Assembly: GCA_003987725.1 (NCBI GenBank)
Contig: RXJH01000003.1
Span: forward strand, 124,001 to 188,000
Source of the DNA: Hyphomicrobium sp.
GTDB taxonomy: Bacteria; Pseudomonadota; Alphaproteobacteria; Rhizobiales; Hyphomicrobiaceae
Length of the DNA: 64,000 bases
Reading direction: 5' to 3'
Shown: piece by piece, positions 8,400 through 16,859 of the stretch
Position numbering within the stretch: the first letter of the stretch is position 1
Layout of the letters: every line of letters begins with the position of its first letter
Made by a program: the position numbers and the translations under genes
The notes under the pieces: generated by a model
Databases searched by the model: none
What the model was told of the DNA's origin: nothing
Seen by the model: the letters and a program-made list of their open reading frames with translations, nothing else

Positions 8400-9416
8400 A
8401 TGAAAGTGACACTGACGACGCCGGACTATCTCCGGCTCGTTGCATCGCTCGACGATCTGGATCGAAGCATCGTTTCGCTGCTTCAGGCGGACGGGCGCAT
8501 GCCATTTTCCCGTATCGCGCGCGAGGTGGGGATAACCGAGAAGACGGCGCGCACGCGCGTGCTCGATCTCATCGAGCAGCGCGTGATGCTGATCACTGCG
8601 GTGACCGACCCGACGGTGCTCGGCTATGGCGCGTCGGCGCTGCTCTCAATGACGAACCGGCCCGACCGTCCCGCCAGCGAGATTGCGCGCGAGCTGCAAA
8701 AAATTCCTTCCGTCGACTACGTCGTCGTCTCGCACTCTCATTATTCGCTCTTCGCCGAAGTCCTATGCCGCGATCGCGCCGCGCTGCAGGCAACCATCGA
8801 AAACGAAGTCGGCAAGATCGACGGCATCCAGACCATCGAGGCCATGCCGTACCTCAGTCTGCACTATCAGCTCGCGCACTTCGCGGCGGCGCAGAACAAG
8901 ATCGGCCCAGAAACGGGCGTGCGGCCGCGAGAAATCGATGCGATGGACGTTCGCATCATTCGCTCGCTGAGCGAGGATGGCCGCAAACCGTTTTTGCAAG
9001 TGGCGGACGAGCTTGGCGTCTCGGAAGGTCAGGTGCGCCTGCGCTTCAAAAATCTATCCGATAACGGCACGGTCAGCGTCATCGCATTGATCAATCCGAT
9101 GAGTCTTGAATACCGTTCCATGGCCTGGGTCGGTATAAACGTGGCGGCCGGCCATCGCGTAAAGGATGTGGCGGATGCGTTGGCGGGACTGGCCAATACG
9201 ACCTACATCGCGATCTGCGCGGGGCGCTATGACATTCTGACGGAGTTCATCTGTCAGACCGATCGCGAACTCCTTGATGTGATCGATCAGAACGTGCGGT
9301 CGCTTGCAGGGGTCGATAGGCTCGAAGTGTCGATCTACAGCGATCTTTACTACAAGCGCCTCGCGGCGATCCGCGATGAAGCGACGTCAGATCAAAGCCT
9401 CGTCGTAGAGAGTTGA
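8400..9416 (+). CDS. Double-length Lrp/AsnC family transcriptional regulator
   Basis: This 338-residue protein is built from two Lrp/AsnC units in tandem. The first winged helix lies around residues 15-65 (LDDLDRSIVSLLQADGRMPF) and is followed by a ligand-binding RAM-like domain. A second helix-turn-helix lies around 177-230 (IDAMDVRIIRSLSEDGRKPF), followed by a second RAM-like domain near the C-terminus (AICAGRYDILTEF). Ordinary family members are about 150-165 residues. It has an ATG start with GGGGAGGA just upstream. It is divergent from the monooxygenase operon and cotranscribed with two transporters, so it probably controls both directions in response to the imported compound or a product. 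Confidence 0.88.
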   Translation: MKVTLTTPDYLRLVASLDDLDRSIVSLLQADGRMPFSRIAREVGITEKTARTRVLDLIEQRVMLITAVTDPTVLGYGASALLSMTNRPDRPASEIARELQKIPSVDYVVVSHSHYSLFAEVLCRDRAALQATIENEVGKIDGIQTIEAMPYLSLHYQLAHFAAAQNKIGPETGVRPREIDAMDVRIIRSLSEDGRKPFLQVADELGVSEGQVRLRFKNLSDNGTVSVIALINPMSLEYRSMAWVGINVAAGHRVKDVADALAGLANTTYIAICAGRYDILTEFICQTDRELLDVIDQNVRSLAGVDRLEVSIYSDLYYKRLAAIRDEATSDQSLVVES

Positions 9417-9490
9417 GAGCGCCGCCCACCCTCGAGCAAACGCCGCCGCTCGATTTATTGTCCGAACCCCGCATCACGGAATCCCATCAC

Positions 9491-10780
9491 ATGTCGCCGC
9501 CGCCGTTGTCCCGTGCGCTCGCAAAAGTGCAGTATCGCATCTTGCCCCTTTTGATCGCGGCCTATTTCACGGCCTATCTCGATCGCGTGAACATCAGCTT
9601 CGCGGCTCTTCAGATGAATGCCGATCTCTCGATCGAGCCAGAGGCCTTCGGCTTTGTCGCCGGCGTGTTCTTTTTCGGCTACTGCCTCTTCGAGGTGCCG
9701 AGCAACATCGTGATGTCGCGGGTCGGCGCGCGCATCTGGCTGGCGCGGATCATGATAACGTGGGGCCTGCTGTCGGCGGCAACCGCATTCGTCACCAGCG
9801 TCAATGCTCTCGCGGTTCTGCGCTTTGTATTGGGTGCGGCCGAAGCCGGGTTTTTCCCCGGCGTCATCTATTATCTCACCAACTGGGTTCCGGCTGCGGA
9901 ACGCGCCCGAACCGTCGCCGTTCTCATGATGGCCGTGCCGATATCGACCGTCATCGGCTCCCCGCTGTCCGGTTGGATCCTCGACGCTTGGAACGGCGTA
10001 ATGGGATTTCGCGGCTGGCAATGGCTATTCATTCTCGAAGCGCTGCCCGCAATCGCTCTCGGCTTGATCTGCTTCTTCGTCCTCACCGACACTCCGGCGC
10101 AGGCAAAGTGGTTATCCGCCGATGAGCGCGATGCGCTTCTTGCGAGGCTCGCGGCCGATCGCAAAGTGAATGTGCCAAGTCATAGTCACTCCATTCGCGG
10201 AGCCCTGACGGACCGGCGCGTGCTCGTCCTCGCCCTGTCCTGCTTCGGGACCGGCCTCGGCCTCTACGGGTTGGGCTTCTGGATGCCGCAAATCGTCAAG
10301 AGCATGTCCTTGACCAATACCGAGACCGGCCTGGTCGTCGCCGTGCCCTATGCCATTGCCGCGTTATTCATGTGGTACTGGGGCCGCCGTTCCGATCGGG
10401 CTGGCGAACGCATTTGGCACATCGCGATCCCGGGTTTCGTCGCTGCCGCAGCTTTTGTAATGTGCGCGTTCGTCTCTTCGCCCATGGTGCTGCTCGTTCT
10501 GTTTACGGTCGCGACGGCGTGCACGCTGTCGATTTTTCCCGTCTTCTGGGCCGTCCCCGCTGCGATATTGAGCGGCCCCGCGGCTGCAGCTGGGATAGCG
10601 CTCATAAATTCCCTGGGAAACAGTGGTGGTTTTTTCGGCCCGTATCTGGTTGGCTTCGCCAAGCAGCATGGGGCATCCTCGCAATCTGCCATTGCGCTGC
10701 TGGCTGTCTTCATGCTCGCTGGTGCCGTTCTGGTGCTCTCGATGAACTTTGGAATTAAGAACACCGCGAAGAAATCGTAG
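9491..10780 (+). CDS. MFS transporter, anion:cation symporter (ACS) family
   Basis: This roughly 429-residue, 12-helix permease of the ACS branch of the major facilitator superfamily carries small carboxylates (phthalate, tartrate, hexuronate types). Diagnostic features are the N-terminal YFTAYLDRVNISFAAL, the helix 2-3 loop FEVPSNIVMSRVGARIW, and the WVPAAERARTVA loop. A longer frame opening at TTG 9413 would overlap the regulator stop; the ATG at 9491 gives the normal family N-terminus. It lies directly behind the Lrp-type regulator and probably imports the substrate or exports a product of the adjacent monooxygenase pathway. Confidence 0.9.
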   Translation: MSPPPLSRALAKVQYRILPLLIAAYFTAYLDRVNISFAALQMNADLSIEPEAFGFVAGVFFFGYCLFEVPSNIVMSRVGARIWLARIMITWGLLSAATAFVTSVNALAVLRFVLGAAEAGFFPGVIYYLTNWVPAAERARTVAVLMMAVPISTVIGSPLSGWILDAWNGVMGFRGWQWLFILEALPAIALGLICFFVLTDTPAQAKWLSADERDALLARLAADRKVNVPSHSHSIRGALTDRRVLVLALSCFGTGLGLYGLGFWMPQIVKSMSLTNTETGLVVAVPYAIAALFMWYWGRRSDRAGERIWHIAIPGFVAAAAFVMCAFVSSPMVLLVLFTVATACTLSIFPVFWAVPAAILSGPAAAAGIALINSLGNSGGFFGPYLVGFAKQHGASSQSAIALLAVFMLAGAVLVLSMNFGIKNTAKKS

Positions 10781-10788
10781 GGGGGAAG

Positions 10789-12180
10789 ATGAGTTCGCAG
10801 GACAGCGTGACGGAATCCGGTTGGCCGCTGACGGTCAAGGATAGGACGTGGACGACGAAGCAGTTGACCGTCGTCCTGCTCGTCACCGCCTGCGGGAACT
10901 GGTCCTATCTCATCGGCCAATACGTCGCTTTCTACCTCGACTTCAAAATGGGCGTGGCGGCGTTGATCGCAGGATCGATGATCGGCATGCTGATGTTGAC
11001 GCTCGCGGTCGTGCCGATGTCGTCGAAATACGGCATCGATTCAATCGCGGCATCGAAGCCTCAGTTCGGAAACCGAGGCTGGCTGATCACGGTTTTCCTG
11101 CAATATGCATCGATTATCGGCTGGAATGCGCTGCTTCTCGTATTCTTCGGGAAAGCGGTTGCGCAGGCGGCGATCACGTTGGGCCTCGCAGAGCCCGAGT
11201 CATCGCTGACGATCGTGCGCATCGTATCGGCGATCACCTGCGCCGTCGTCTATTTGGTATTGCTCCGCGGCCTGAAAGGCCTCGAGGCCGCCGCGAACAT
11301 CCTGTTCTTTGTTGTCGTCGGCATCGGGATTTGGATGCTCTATCAACTGCTCTCCTCGCAAGCGGACGCTCTTGCCGTCGCCAAGCCCTCGATGCCGTCG
11401 AGCAGCCTCAATTGGAACTACGTCACGGGAGTAGAGATCAGTATCGTGTCGCTGCTGGGCTTCTGGGCCTACTTCGGAACGATCGTCCGTGAATCGCCAT
11501 CTCCATCAAGCTCCGTTCTGCCGTCGATGCTGGCAATGGGATTGTCGCTGCCCTTGCTGAGCATCGTCGGGCTCGCCGCAATGCTTGTTCTGAAGGTGCC
11601 GGATCCGACGGCTTGGCTCGTATCCCTCGGCGGACCACTCTATGGCCTCATCGCGCTGCTGTTGATCATGGCCGCAAACCTCGGGCCGTCGCTCGCTGGC
11701 GTTTATTCGACGGCCATTGGCTTGCGGCGCGTGCCGGTCCTTGAAAATGCGCGTTGGAGCACGCTCATCCTCTTTTCGATTGTGCCCGTGGCAGCCGTCG
11801 GCATCTTCATCCCGGAAGAGTTCTTCTCGAATTTCGGAACGTTCCTGGCCTTCATTGGCGTTTTCTTCGCGCCGTTATGCGCGATTCAAATCGCCGACAC
11901 GTTCCTGCTGCGCCGGAAGGTGCTCAATGTTCGCGGGATATATCAAGACGGCCCGGATACGCCTTACCAGTTTTGGGGCGGCTTCAATCCTGCGGCTCTG
12001 CTGGCGATGGCCGCGGGCTTCGCAACCTATCTCTATCTACTGAACCCGGTCTCGTACGAAAGCCGCTGGCCATACGAATACACGACCGCGTCGTTGCCTG
12101 CCGCTTTCGTCGCCGGAATTGTTTTCGTCGCCGTTACGCACCTCGTCGTCATCCGCCTGCGCAAGGGCGACTACAGGTAA
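10789..12180 (+). CDS. NCS1-type permease (nucleobase/hydantoin/allantoin-like)
   Basis: This 463-residue membrane protein has about 12 hydrophobic segments and NCS1 (purine-cytosine permease) features: an N-terminal helix 1 around TACGNWSYLIGQY, GSMIGMLMLTLAVVP, a helix 6 region with LGFWAYFGTIVRE, and the GVFFAPLCAIQIADTFLLR segment. NCS1 carriers take up nucleobases, hydantoins, allantoin, thiamine or related nitrogen heterocycles with sodium or protons. It begins 8 nt after the MFS gene (GGGGGAAG ribosome-binding site) in the same operon. It hints that the pathway substrate is an N-heterocycle or ureide. The exact ligand is unknown. Confidence 0.87.
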   Translation: MSSQDSVTESGWPLTVKDRTWTTKQLTVVLLVTACGNWSYLIGQYVAFYLDFKMGVAALIAGSMIGMLMLTLAVVPMSSKYGIDSIAASKPQFGNRGWLITVFLQYASIIGWNALLLVFFGKAVAQAAITLGLAEPESSLTIVRIVSAITCAVVYLVLLRGLKGLEAAANILFFVVVGIGIWMLYQLLSSQADALAVAKPSMPSSSLNWNYVTGVEISIVSLLGFWAYFGTIVRESPSPSSSVLPSMLAMGLSLPLLSIVGLAAMLVLKVPDPTAWLVSLGGPLYGLIALLLIMAANLGPSLAGVYSTAIGLRRVPVLENARWSTLILFSIVPVAAVGIFIPEEFFSNFGTFLAFIGVFFAPLCAIQIADTFLLRRKVLNVRGIYQDGPDTPYQFWGGFNPAALLAMAAGFATYLYLLNPVSYESRWPYEYTTASLPAAFVAGIVFVAVTHLVVIRLRKGDYR

Positions 12181-12208
12181 ACAGCAAAGCTTGAGCAAAG
12201 GCTGCGCA

Positions 12209-12231
12209 GCGGGCTGATCAATTCAGCCCGC
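12209..12231 (+). terminator. Stem-loop after NCS1 permease gene
   Basis: A 9-bp perfect stem (GCGGGCTGA with TCAGCCCGC) surrounds the loop TCAAT, 29 nt past the permease stop. A second overlapping pairing (AGCCCGC with GCGGGCT) follows. No T tract follows, so it may be a processing or weak termination structure rather than a strong intrinsic terminator. Confidence 0.5.
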
Positions 12232-12277
12232 CCGCGGGCTTGCGCGGACGCGTCTGAAAAATCCTGAGATCCGATAC

Positions 12278-12492
12278 ATTGCGCAATATTTCGAGAGACG
12301 GTCCAGCCTCAGCGAGCCCAAGATCACCTTGGAAGGGACGGGCATCGCGACGATCACTTTTTGCGCACCGCAAAATCGAAAGGCAACGACAGTGGACACG
12401 ACGTCGTTGACTTAAATCAATTTGCGAAATACGGTCGCAAAAGGCATCGCAAATACGCATTCCGGTTTGCATAAGCCCAAGTGGTGCGCAAA
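12278..12492. promoter_or_regulatory. Cluster of TTTGCG/CGCAAA half-sites, candidate multi-site operator
   Basis: A perfect 10-bp palindrome ATTGCGCAAT (12278-12287) is followed by a perfect inverted repeat TTTGCG-CAC-CGCAAA (12360-12374). A second inverted repeat TTTGCG-N9-CGCAAA follows (12421-12441), with further copies of CGCAAA at 12448-12453 and 12487-12492 and TTTGC at 12466-12470. Six exact hexamers in 133 bp is far above chance. It most probably regulates the downstream ABC importer. The cognate regulator is not identified. Confidence 0.5.
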
Positions 12493-12871
12493 CTGCCTCG
12501 AATTTGGACGGTAATTCAAATCGTGGCACGCAAGCGGGATGCGGGGATTGGGATGTCGCACAGGGGAATTGAACGATCTTCAAAGTCGGCCAAAGGCCAC
12601 GGAGGCAGGATGCATTCTTGGAATGCCGAATGGGCGATCGGGCCGGCCGGGGCTTTTTCGCAAGCCGACCCCGTGAGCGTTCTGTGTCCTCGTTTCATCG
12701 ACGGGCAAGCCTCGCGCGCTGCCACAACGAGCAACATCGGGCTCGCCACCCATCATCTACCCTCAACCCGCGTCGACGTTTCCGGGGCCACGGCATTCGG
12801 GCGGAAGACTTGCCCGCAGCAGCACTTCGCAACCGCACAATCAGCAGCATCATCCATCGGGAGTTTCTGAA

Positions 12872-14035
12872 ATGAATCACGGTGAAAACAAGACCGGCAA
12901 GAAAACTCTGTCTCGCCGCCAGCTATTGCAGGCAGGCAGCGTGGCCGCTGGTGCAGCCCTTCTGCCGATGCCCGCTATTATCGGACGCGCGTACGCACTC
13001 GACGCGAAGGACGCCTTCAAGGGTGAAGAGCTGACGGTGTGTGCTTGGTCGGGCGGCTACCTGGACTCGTTCAAGACGGCAATCTCGGATCCCTTCAACG
13101 AGAAGTACGGCACCAAGATCTCGCTGGTCGGCGGCTGGGATCAGATGGTCGCGCAGATGAAGGCAGCACCGGCAGGTAAGCCTCCGTTCGACATCACCAT
13201 CTCCGAAGAATACACCACGCTCGGCGCGCTCTCCGAAGGCCTCTACGCAAAGACGGACAGGTCCAAGCTTCCGCAGCTCGCCGACCTGCAGCCATTCTTC
13301 CTCACCGCACGGCCCGAAAGCGCACGCGACTACGGTGTGCCTTTGGGTCTGGGCTTCTCGCTACCCCTGTTGAACACCGCCCTCACTGCCGACAAGCCGC
13401 TCAGCTGGTCGTCGATGTGGGACAAGGATCTCGAAGGCAAGCTCGCACTCGATGCCGGCGCTTACTGGTGGCTCATCGCCATCTCGGCGATCTGGGGCGC
13501 AAAGAAAGACTTCCAGGCATTCTACGAGTGGAAGCCCAAGATGGCCTCCGACCCGATCTTCGAGGCTGTCGAGCGTCTGCGTCCTGCGAAGTATTACAAG
13601 GACGGCGCGGAACTCTCGTTCCTGATGCTGCAGGAGCAGGCATCGTTTGCGCAGATCTATTCGGCGGACGCTCTCGGCCTCGTTCAGAACGGCGGCGCAA
13701 CTTTCAAGACCGGCATTCCGGCCGACGGCACGGTCGCTTACGGCGATTGGTACATCAAGGTTAAGGGCACGCAGCACGACGCACTCGCCGATGCCTTCCT
13801 CGGTTATTTGCTTGAAAAAGAAACTCAGGATCGCTTCATTCAAGTGCAGATGTCTGTGATGTCGCGTAAGGATGTGACCGTGCCGGCCTTCTGGCACAAC
13901 TATCCTAAAACGAACGAAGACCTGGTGAAAAACGTGCGCCTGATGACCATGCAGGGCCTGGAGCAGCTTTTGCCGAACTTCGATGCAATGGGTGAACGCT
14001 TCCAGCAAGCAGTGCTGAAGACTTCGAAGGGCTAA
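12872..14035 (+). CDS. ABC transporter substrate-binding protein, spermidine/putrescine (PotD/PotF) type, Tat-exported
   Basis: This 387-residue periplasmic binding protein has a twin-arginine signal peptide (LSRRQLLQAGSVAAGAALL, probable cleavage near AYA-LDA). The mature part is the extracellular solute-binding fold of the polyamine/iron group, with LTVCAWSGGYLDSFKTAI at the first strand. It feeds the ATPase and two permeases encoded immediately downstream. Tat export suggests folding in the cytoplasm. Given the dimethylglycine-dehydrogenase-like gene after the transporter, the ligand may be a betaine, N-methylated amino acid or polyamine; the sequence alone does not decide. Confidence 0.9.
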   Translation: MNHGENKTGKKTLSRRQLLQAGSVAAGAALLPMPAIIGRAYALDAKDAFKGEELTVCAWSGGYLDSFKTAISDPFNEKYGTKISLVGGWDQMVAQMKAAPAGKPPFDITISEEYTTLGALSEGLYAKTDRSKLPQLADLQPFFLTARPESARDYGVPLGLGFSLPLLNTALTADKPLSWSSMWDKDLEGKLALDAGAYWWLIAISAIWGAKKDFQAFYEWKPKMASDPIFEAVERLRPAKYYKDGAELSFLMLQEQASFAQIYSADALGLVQNGGATFKTGIPADGTVAYGDWYIKVKGTQHDALADAFLGYLLEKETQDRFIQVQMSVMSRKDVTVPAFWHNYPKTNEDLVKNVRLMTMQGLEQLLPNFDAMGERFQQAVLKTSKG

Positions 14036-14041
14036 GACGGG

Positions 14042-15052
14042 ATGGTTTGTGCCCTTCGATTGGAACGTGTCGTCAGGCGTTACGGAAGTCACGCCGCAGT
14101 CGATGAGATCGATCTCTCCGTTGAGAAAGGGGAGTTCCTAACGCTCCTCGGTCCAAGCGGCTGCGGAAAGACGACCACACTCCGTCTCATTGGCGGAATG
14201 GATCGTCCTGATGGCGGCATCATCGAGATCATGGGGCGCAGAGTCGACCGCCTGCCGAGTTACAAGCGCGATACGGCTACAGTCTTTCAATCCGGTGCAT
14301 TGTTTCCTCACCTCACGGTGGCGGAGAACGTTGCCTACGGATTGAAGATGCGTGGCGTCGCCTCGGGTGATATCGCGCCGCGCGTGAAGCGCATCCTCGA
14401 TGTCGTGAGGATGGCGGGCTTCAGCGAGCGCTATCCGGCCGAGATGTCGGGAGGCCAGCGCCAACGTGTGGCGCTGGCGCGCGCGATGGTTGTCGAGCCG
14501 AGCATATTGCTTTTCGACGAACCGATGAGTGCACTCGATCTGAAACTCAAGCTCGAGCTTCGCACCGAGATCCGCCGCCTTCACGACGAGCTGGGCTACA
14601 CCGCAGTCTTCGTGACGCACGATCAGAGTGAGGCGATGGCACTTTCCGATCGCATCGCCGTCATGAACAAGGGCAAGATCGAGCAAATCGGTTCGCCGAT
14701 CGAAATCTTCGAAAAGCCCGCGAGTGAATTCGTCTACACGTTCGTCGGCGAGTCCTGCTCGCTGCAGCTTTCGCCAATTCTCGGTGCCTCGGCGATGGAC
14801 GCCAACGCTCCGGTCGGCAAATTGTTCATCCGGCCGACGAGCCTCGGACTGGTCAACGGAGCGGGCGCCGAAAATGTCGTGATCGCACGCGTAACGTCAG
14901 TCGAATATCTCGGCGGCACCTATCGCATTCATGCCGATACGGACCGCGGAAGTCTGTTCTTCGATAGTCCGATAGCGCCCGCTGTTGGCCCCGATCATAT
15001 GGTCAAGATCGGCTGGAAGAGCGCCGACGCAACCTACTTTCCTCTCCCATGA
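14042..15052 (+). CDS. ABC transporter ATP-binding protein, PotA-like
   Basis: This 336-residue ATPase energises import. It shows Walker A GPSGCGKTTTLR, the Q-loop VFQSGALFPH, the signature MSGGQRQRVALARAM, Walker B ILLFDEPMSALD, the D-loop, and the H-switch VFVTHDQSEAMAL. A C-terminal TOBE-like domain (about 260-336) is typical of MalK/PotA subunits and can be regulatory. It starts 6 nt after the binding-protein stop. Its stop overlaps the ATG of the first permease gene (ATGA), so the subunits are translationally coupled. Confidence 0.93.
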   Translation: MVCALRLERVVRRYGSHAAVDEIDLSVEKGEFLTLLGPSGCGKTTTLRLIGGMDRPDGGIIEIMGRRVDRLPSYKRDTATVFQSGALFPHLTVAENVAYGLKMRGVASGDIAPRVKRILDVVRMAGFSERYPAEMSGGQRQRVALARAMVVEPSILLFDEPMSALDLKLKLELRTEIRRLHDELGYTAVFVTHDQSEAMALSDRIAVMNKGKIEQIGSPIEIFEKPASEFVYTFVGESCSLQLSPILGASAMDANAPVGKLFIRPTSLGLVNGAGAENVVIARVTSVEYLGGTYRIHADTDRGSLFFDSPIAPAVGPDHMVKIGWKSADATYFPLP

Positions 15053-15942
15053 CGGCCGAGACCGACATCCTGCCGACGCGCTCGAAGTTCTCGGCAGCCT
15101 TGCCGAGTCTTCCGTGGCTGATCATGCCGACGCTGGTGTTCATCGTCGTCGCATTCGGCTGGCCGCTTCTTTATCTCGTCCGCATGAGCTTCAACGAGCA
15201 CCCTGCGGGCGGCATTTATGTTGAAGCCTGGACGCTGAAAAACTATCTCGTGGTGCTGACCGAGCCGAACATGCTCTCGGTGATCGGGAAGACGATTTAC
15301 ATTTCTCTTGTCACAGCGATCGTCACGGTCGTCGCGGCATTCTTCTTCGCGCAATATGTTTGGCTTTGCGACGGTCACAACAGAATATTACTGCTTGCGA
15401 TCGCCATCGGGCCGATGCTGATTTCGGAAGTCTCCGTCATCATCGGCTGGCGGATGTTTTTCCCGTCGAACGGACTGCTGTCCTATACGCTGATGTCGGC
15501 AGGGCTTACCGACCAGAAGGTCAATCTTCTCGGCACCGAGCTCGCGGCCGTCGTCGGCCTGTCCTACATCTCAGTGTCTTATTGTTTCTTCTCGATCCTG
15601 AGCGTTCTGAACGGGATTGACCGCAATCTTCTGACCGCCAGCGCTGACCTCGGCGCGTCGCCGGCGCGAACGTTTTTCACAGTTCTGTTGCCGCTCGCGA
15701 AGGGCGGTATCGCGGCCGCTTTCACGCAGGCGTTCGTCTTCACGATGGGCATCTACGCAACGACGAATGCGCTCGGACCGGATTCGCTCTGGACGATGCC
15801 GTACGAGATACAGCTTCAGATGCTGACGCGCCGCAATTGGCCGATGGCCGCCGCGATTGCCGTCGTGCTGATTGCAATCATCGCCGTGGCGGCGATGGGA
15901 ATCCAGTGGCTGCGGCACAGGAAGGGGGCGAGCCATGTTTGA
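15049..15942 (+). CDS. ABC transporter permease, PotB-like
   Basis: This 297-residue inner-membrane permease has about six hydrophobic segments and the cytoplasmic EAA loop in the form ASADLGASPARTFFTVLLPLA, which docks onto the ATPase. Its ATG overlaps the ATPase stop. A leading hydrophobic helix (LIMPTLVFIVVAFGWPLLYL) is typical of the PotB/CysT group. Confidence 0.9.
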   Translation: MTAETDILPTRSKFSAALPSLPWLIMPTLVFIVVAFGWPLLYLVRMSFNEHPAGGIYVEAWTLKNYLVVLTEPNMLSVIGKTIYISLVTAIVTVVAAFFFAQYVWLCDGHNRILLLAIAIGPMLISEVSVIIGWRMFFPSNGLLSYTLMSAGLTDQKVNLLGTELAAVVGLSYISVSYCFFSILSVLNGIDRNLLTASADLGASPARTFFTVLLPLAKGGIAAAFTQAFVFTMGIYATTNALGPDSLWTMPYEIQLQMLTRRNWPMAAAIAVVLIAIIAVAAMGIQWLRHRKGASHV

Positions 15943-16756
15943 GGAGCGCACCTTTCGCTTTCTCCATCGTGCCTTCGCCGCGCTTTTCATACTGTACGTG
16001 GTGCTCCCGCTCGCGATCACGGCGGTCGTGGCCTTCAGCGATGACAACGTCGTCCGCTTTCCGATCCGCGGTTTTTCGGGACGCTGGTTCGGAGTGTTCT
16101 TCAACGATGCGCAATGGATCAACGCCGCCTGGAATTCACTCCAGATTGCTTTGATCACCGCGGCCATGTCGATGGTTCTTGCGCTGCCCGCGTCCTACGC
16201 ATTGGCGAACGGCAAGAAGGCCCGTCCGGTCCTGCAAACGCTTTTGATTTTGCCGCTGTTCGTCCCCGGCGTCGTGTTGGGCATTTCGGTGGCGATGGGC
16301 CTCGGTTCCATCAATCTGTTCGGCTACGACCTTTTCGGCTCGAGAATTCTTGTCGCCTGCGCACACACGCTTTGGGCGTTGCCATTGGCGATTACCGTTC
16401 TCATTCCGACGTTCGAGACGCTCGACAAGAGTTTGATGGAAGCTGCGGGTGATCTCGGCGCGTCGCCGCTGCGGGCGTTCTTCAATGTGATCATGCCTGT
16501 TGCGATGACGGGTATCGTCTCGGCAGGGCTCTTCGCGTTCATCACGTCGCTGAACGAATTCATCATGGCGCTCTTCCTGACGACGCGGGATACACAGACG
16601 CTGCCGGTCATGCTTTGGCTTTCGCTTCGCTCGAGCGCGACGCCTCAAATCGCGGTCGCGTCCTTCGTTTTGGCAGGCTCCGTGTTCACCGCCGTCGGCC
16701 TCGCGTATGCCTGGTTTACGCTCTCGCGCCGCCGCCGCGAGCCCACCGCATTCTGA
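15935..16756 (+). CDS. ABC transporter permease, PotC-like
   Basis: This 273-residue second permease subunit has six hydrophobic segments and the EAA loop AAGDLGASPLRAFFNVIMPVA. The frame stays open 63 nt further upstream, but the ATG at 15935 has a strong GAAGGGGG ribosome-binding site, overlaps the end of the first permease gene by 8 nt, and gives a normal PotC N-terminus (MFEERTFRFLHRAF). Together with the preceding three genes it completes a polyamine/betaine-type importer. Confidence 0.9.
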   Translation: MFEERTFRFLHRAFAALFILYVVLPLAITAVVAFSDDNVVRFPIRGFSGRWFGVFFNDAQWINAAWNSLQIALITAAMSMVLALPASYALANGKKARPVLQTLLILPLFVPGVVLGISVAMGLGSINLFGYDLFGSRILVACAHTLWALPLAITVLIPTFETLDKSLMEAAGDLGASPLRAFFNVIMPVAMTGIVSAGLFAFITSLNEFIMALFLTTRDTQTLPVMLWLSLRSSATPQIAVASFVLAGSVFTAVGLAYAWFTLSRRRREPTAF

Positions 16757-16782
16757 AATCAATAACGAAAAATAATGCAATA

Positions 16783-16808
16783 GTGAAATTATCTATTGAA
16801 AATTTCAC
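16783..16808. promoter_or_regulatory. Inverted repeat GTGAAATT-N10-AATTTCAC before the dehydrogenase gene
   Basis: A perfect 8-bp inverted repeat lies in a very AT-rich 103-nt gap between the importer and the dehydrogenase-like gene. Its AATTTC core resembles the repeats found near the XRE-cupin and AraC genes further down, so it may be an operator for one of these. It may also form a hairpin in the transcript. Confidence 0.45.
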
Positions 16809-16859
16809 ACTGCCGAACAATTATCCCCGCAGGGAAAATAATTCGAATAGGCGGGTGTA

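Larger units (their letters stand above)
12181..12871. other. 691-nt non-coding stretch upstream of the ABC importer
   Basis: I see no convincing gene here; one open frame over its second half lacks domains and a ribosome-binding site. It holds a stem-loop just past the NCS1 gene, a dense cluster of TTTGCG/CGCAAA hexamers (12278-12492), and then about 380 nt of leader before the binding-protein start, which has a GGGAG ribosome-binding site. The length suggests a heavily regulated promoter with a long leader. Confidence 0.6.

Noticed and set aside
12481-12870. 129-codon plus-strand open frame before the ABC binding protein
   Set aside because: It has no ribosome-binding site, no family resemblance and low-quality composition; the region looks regulatory.
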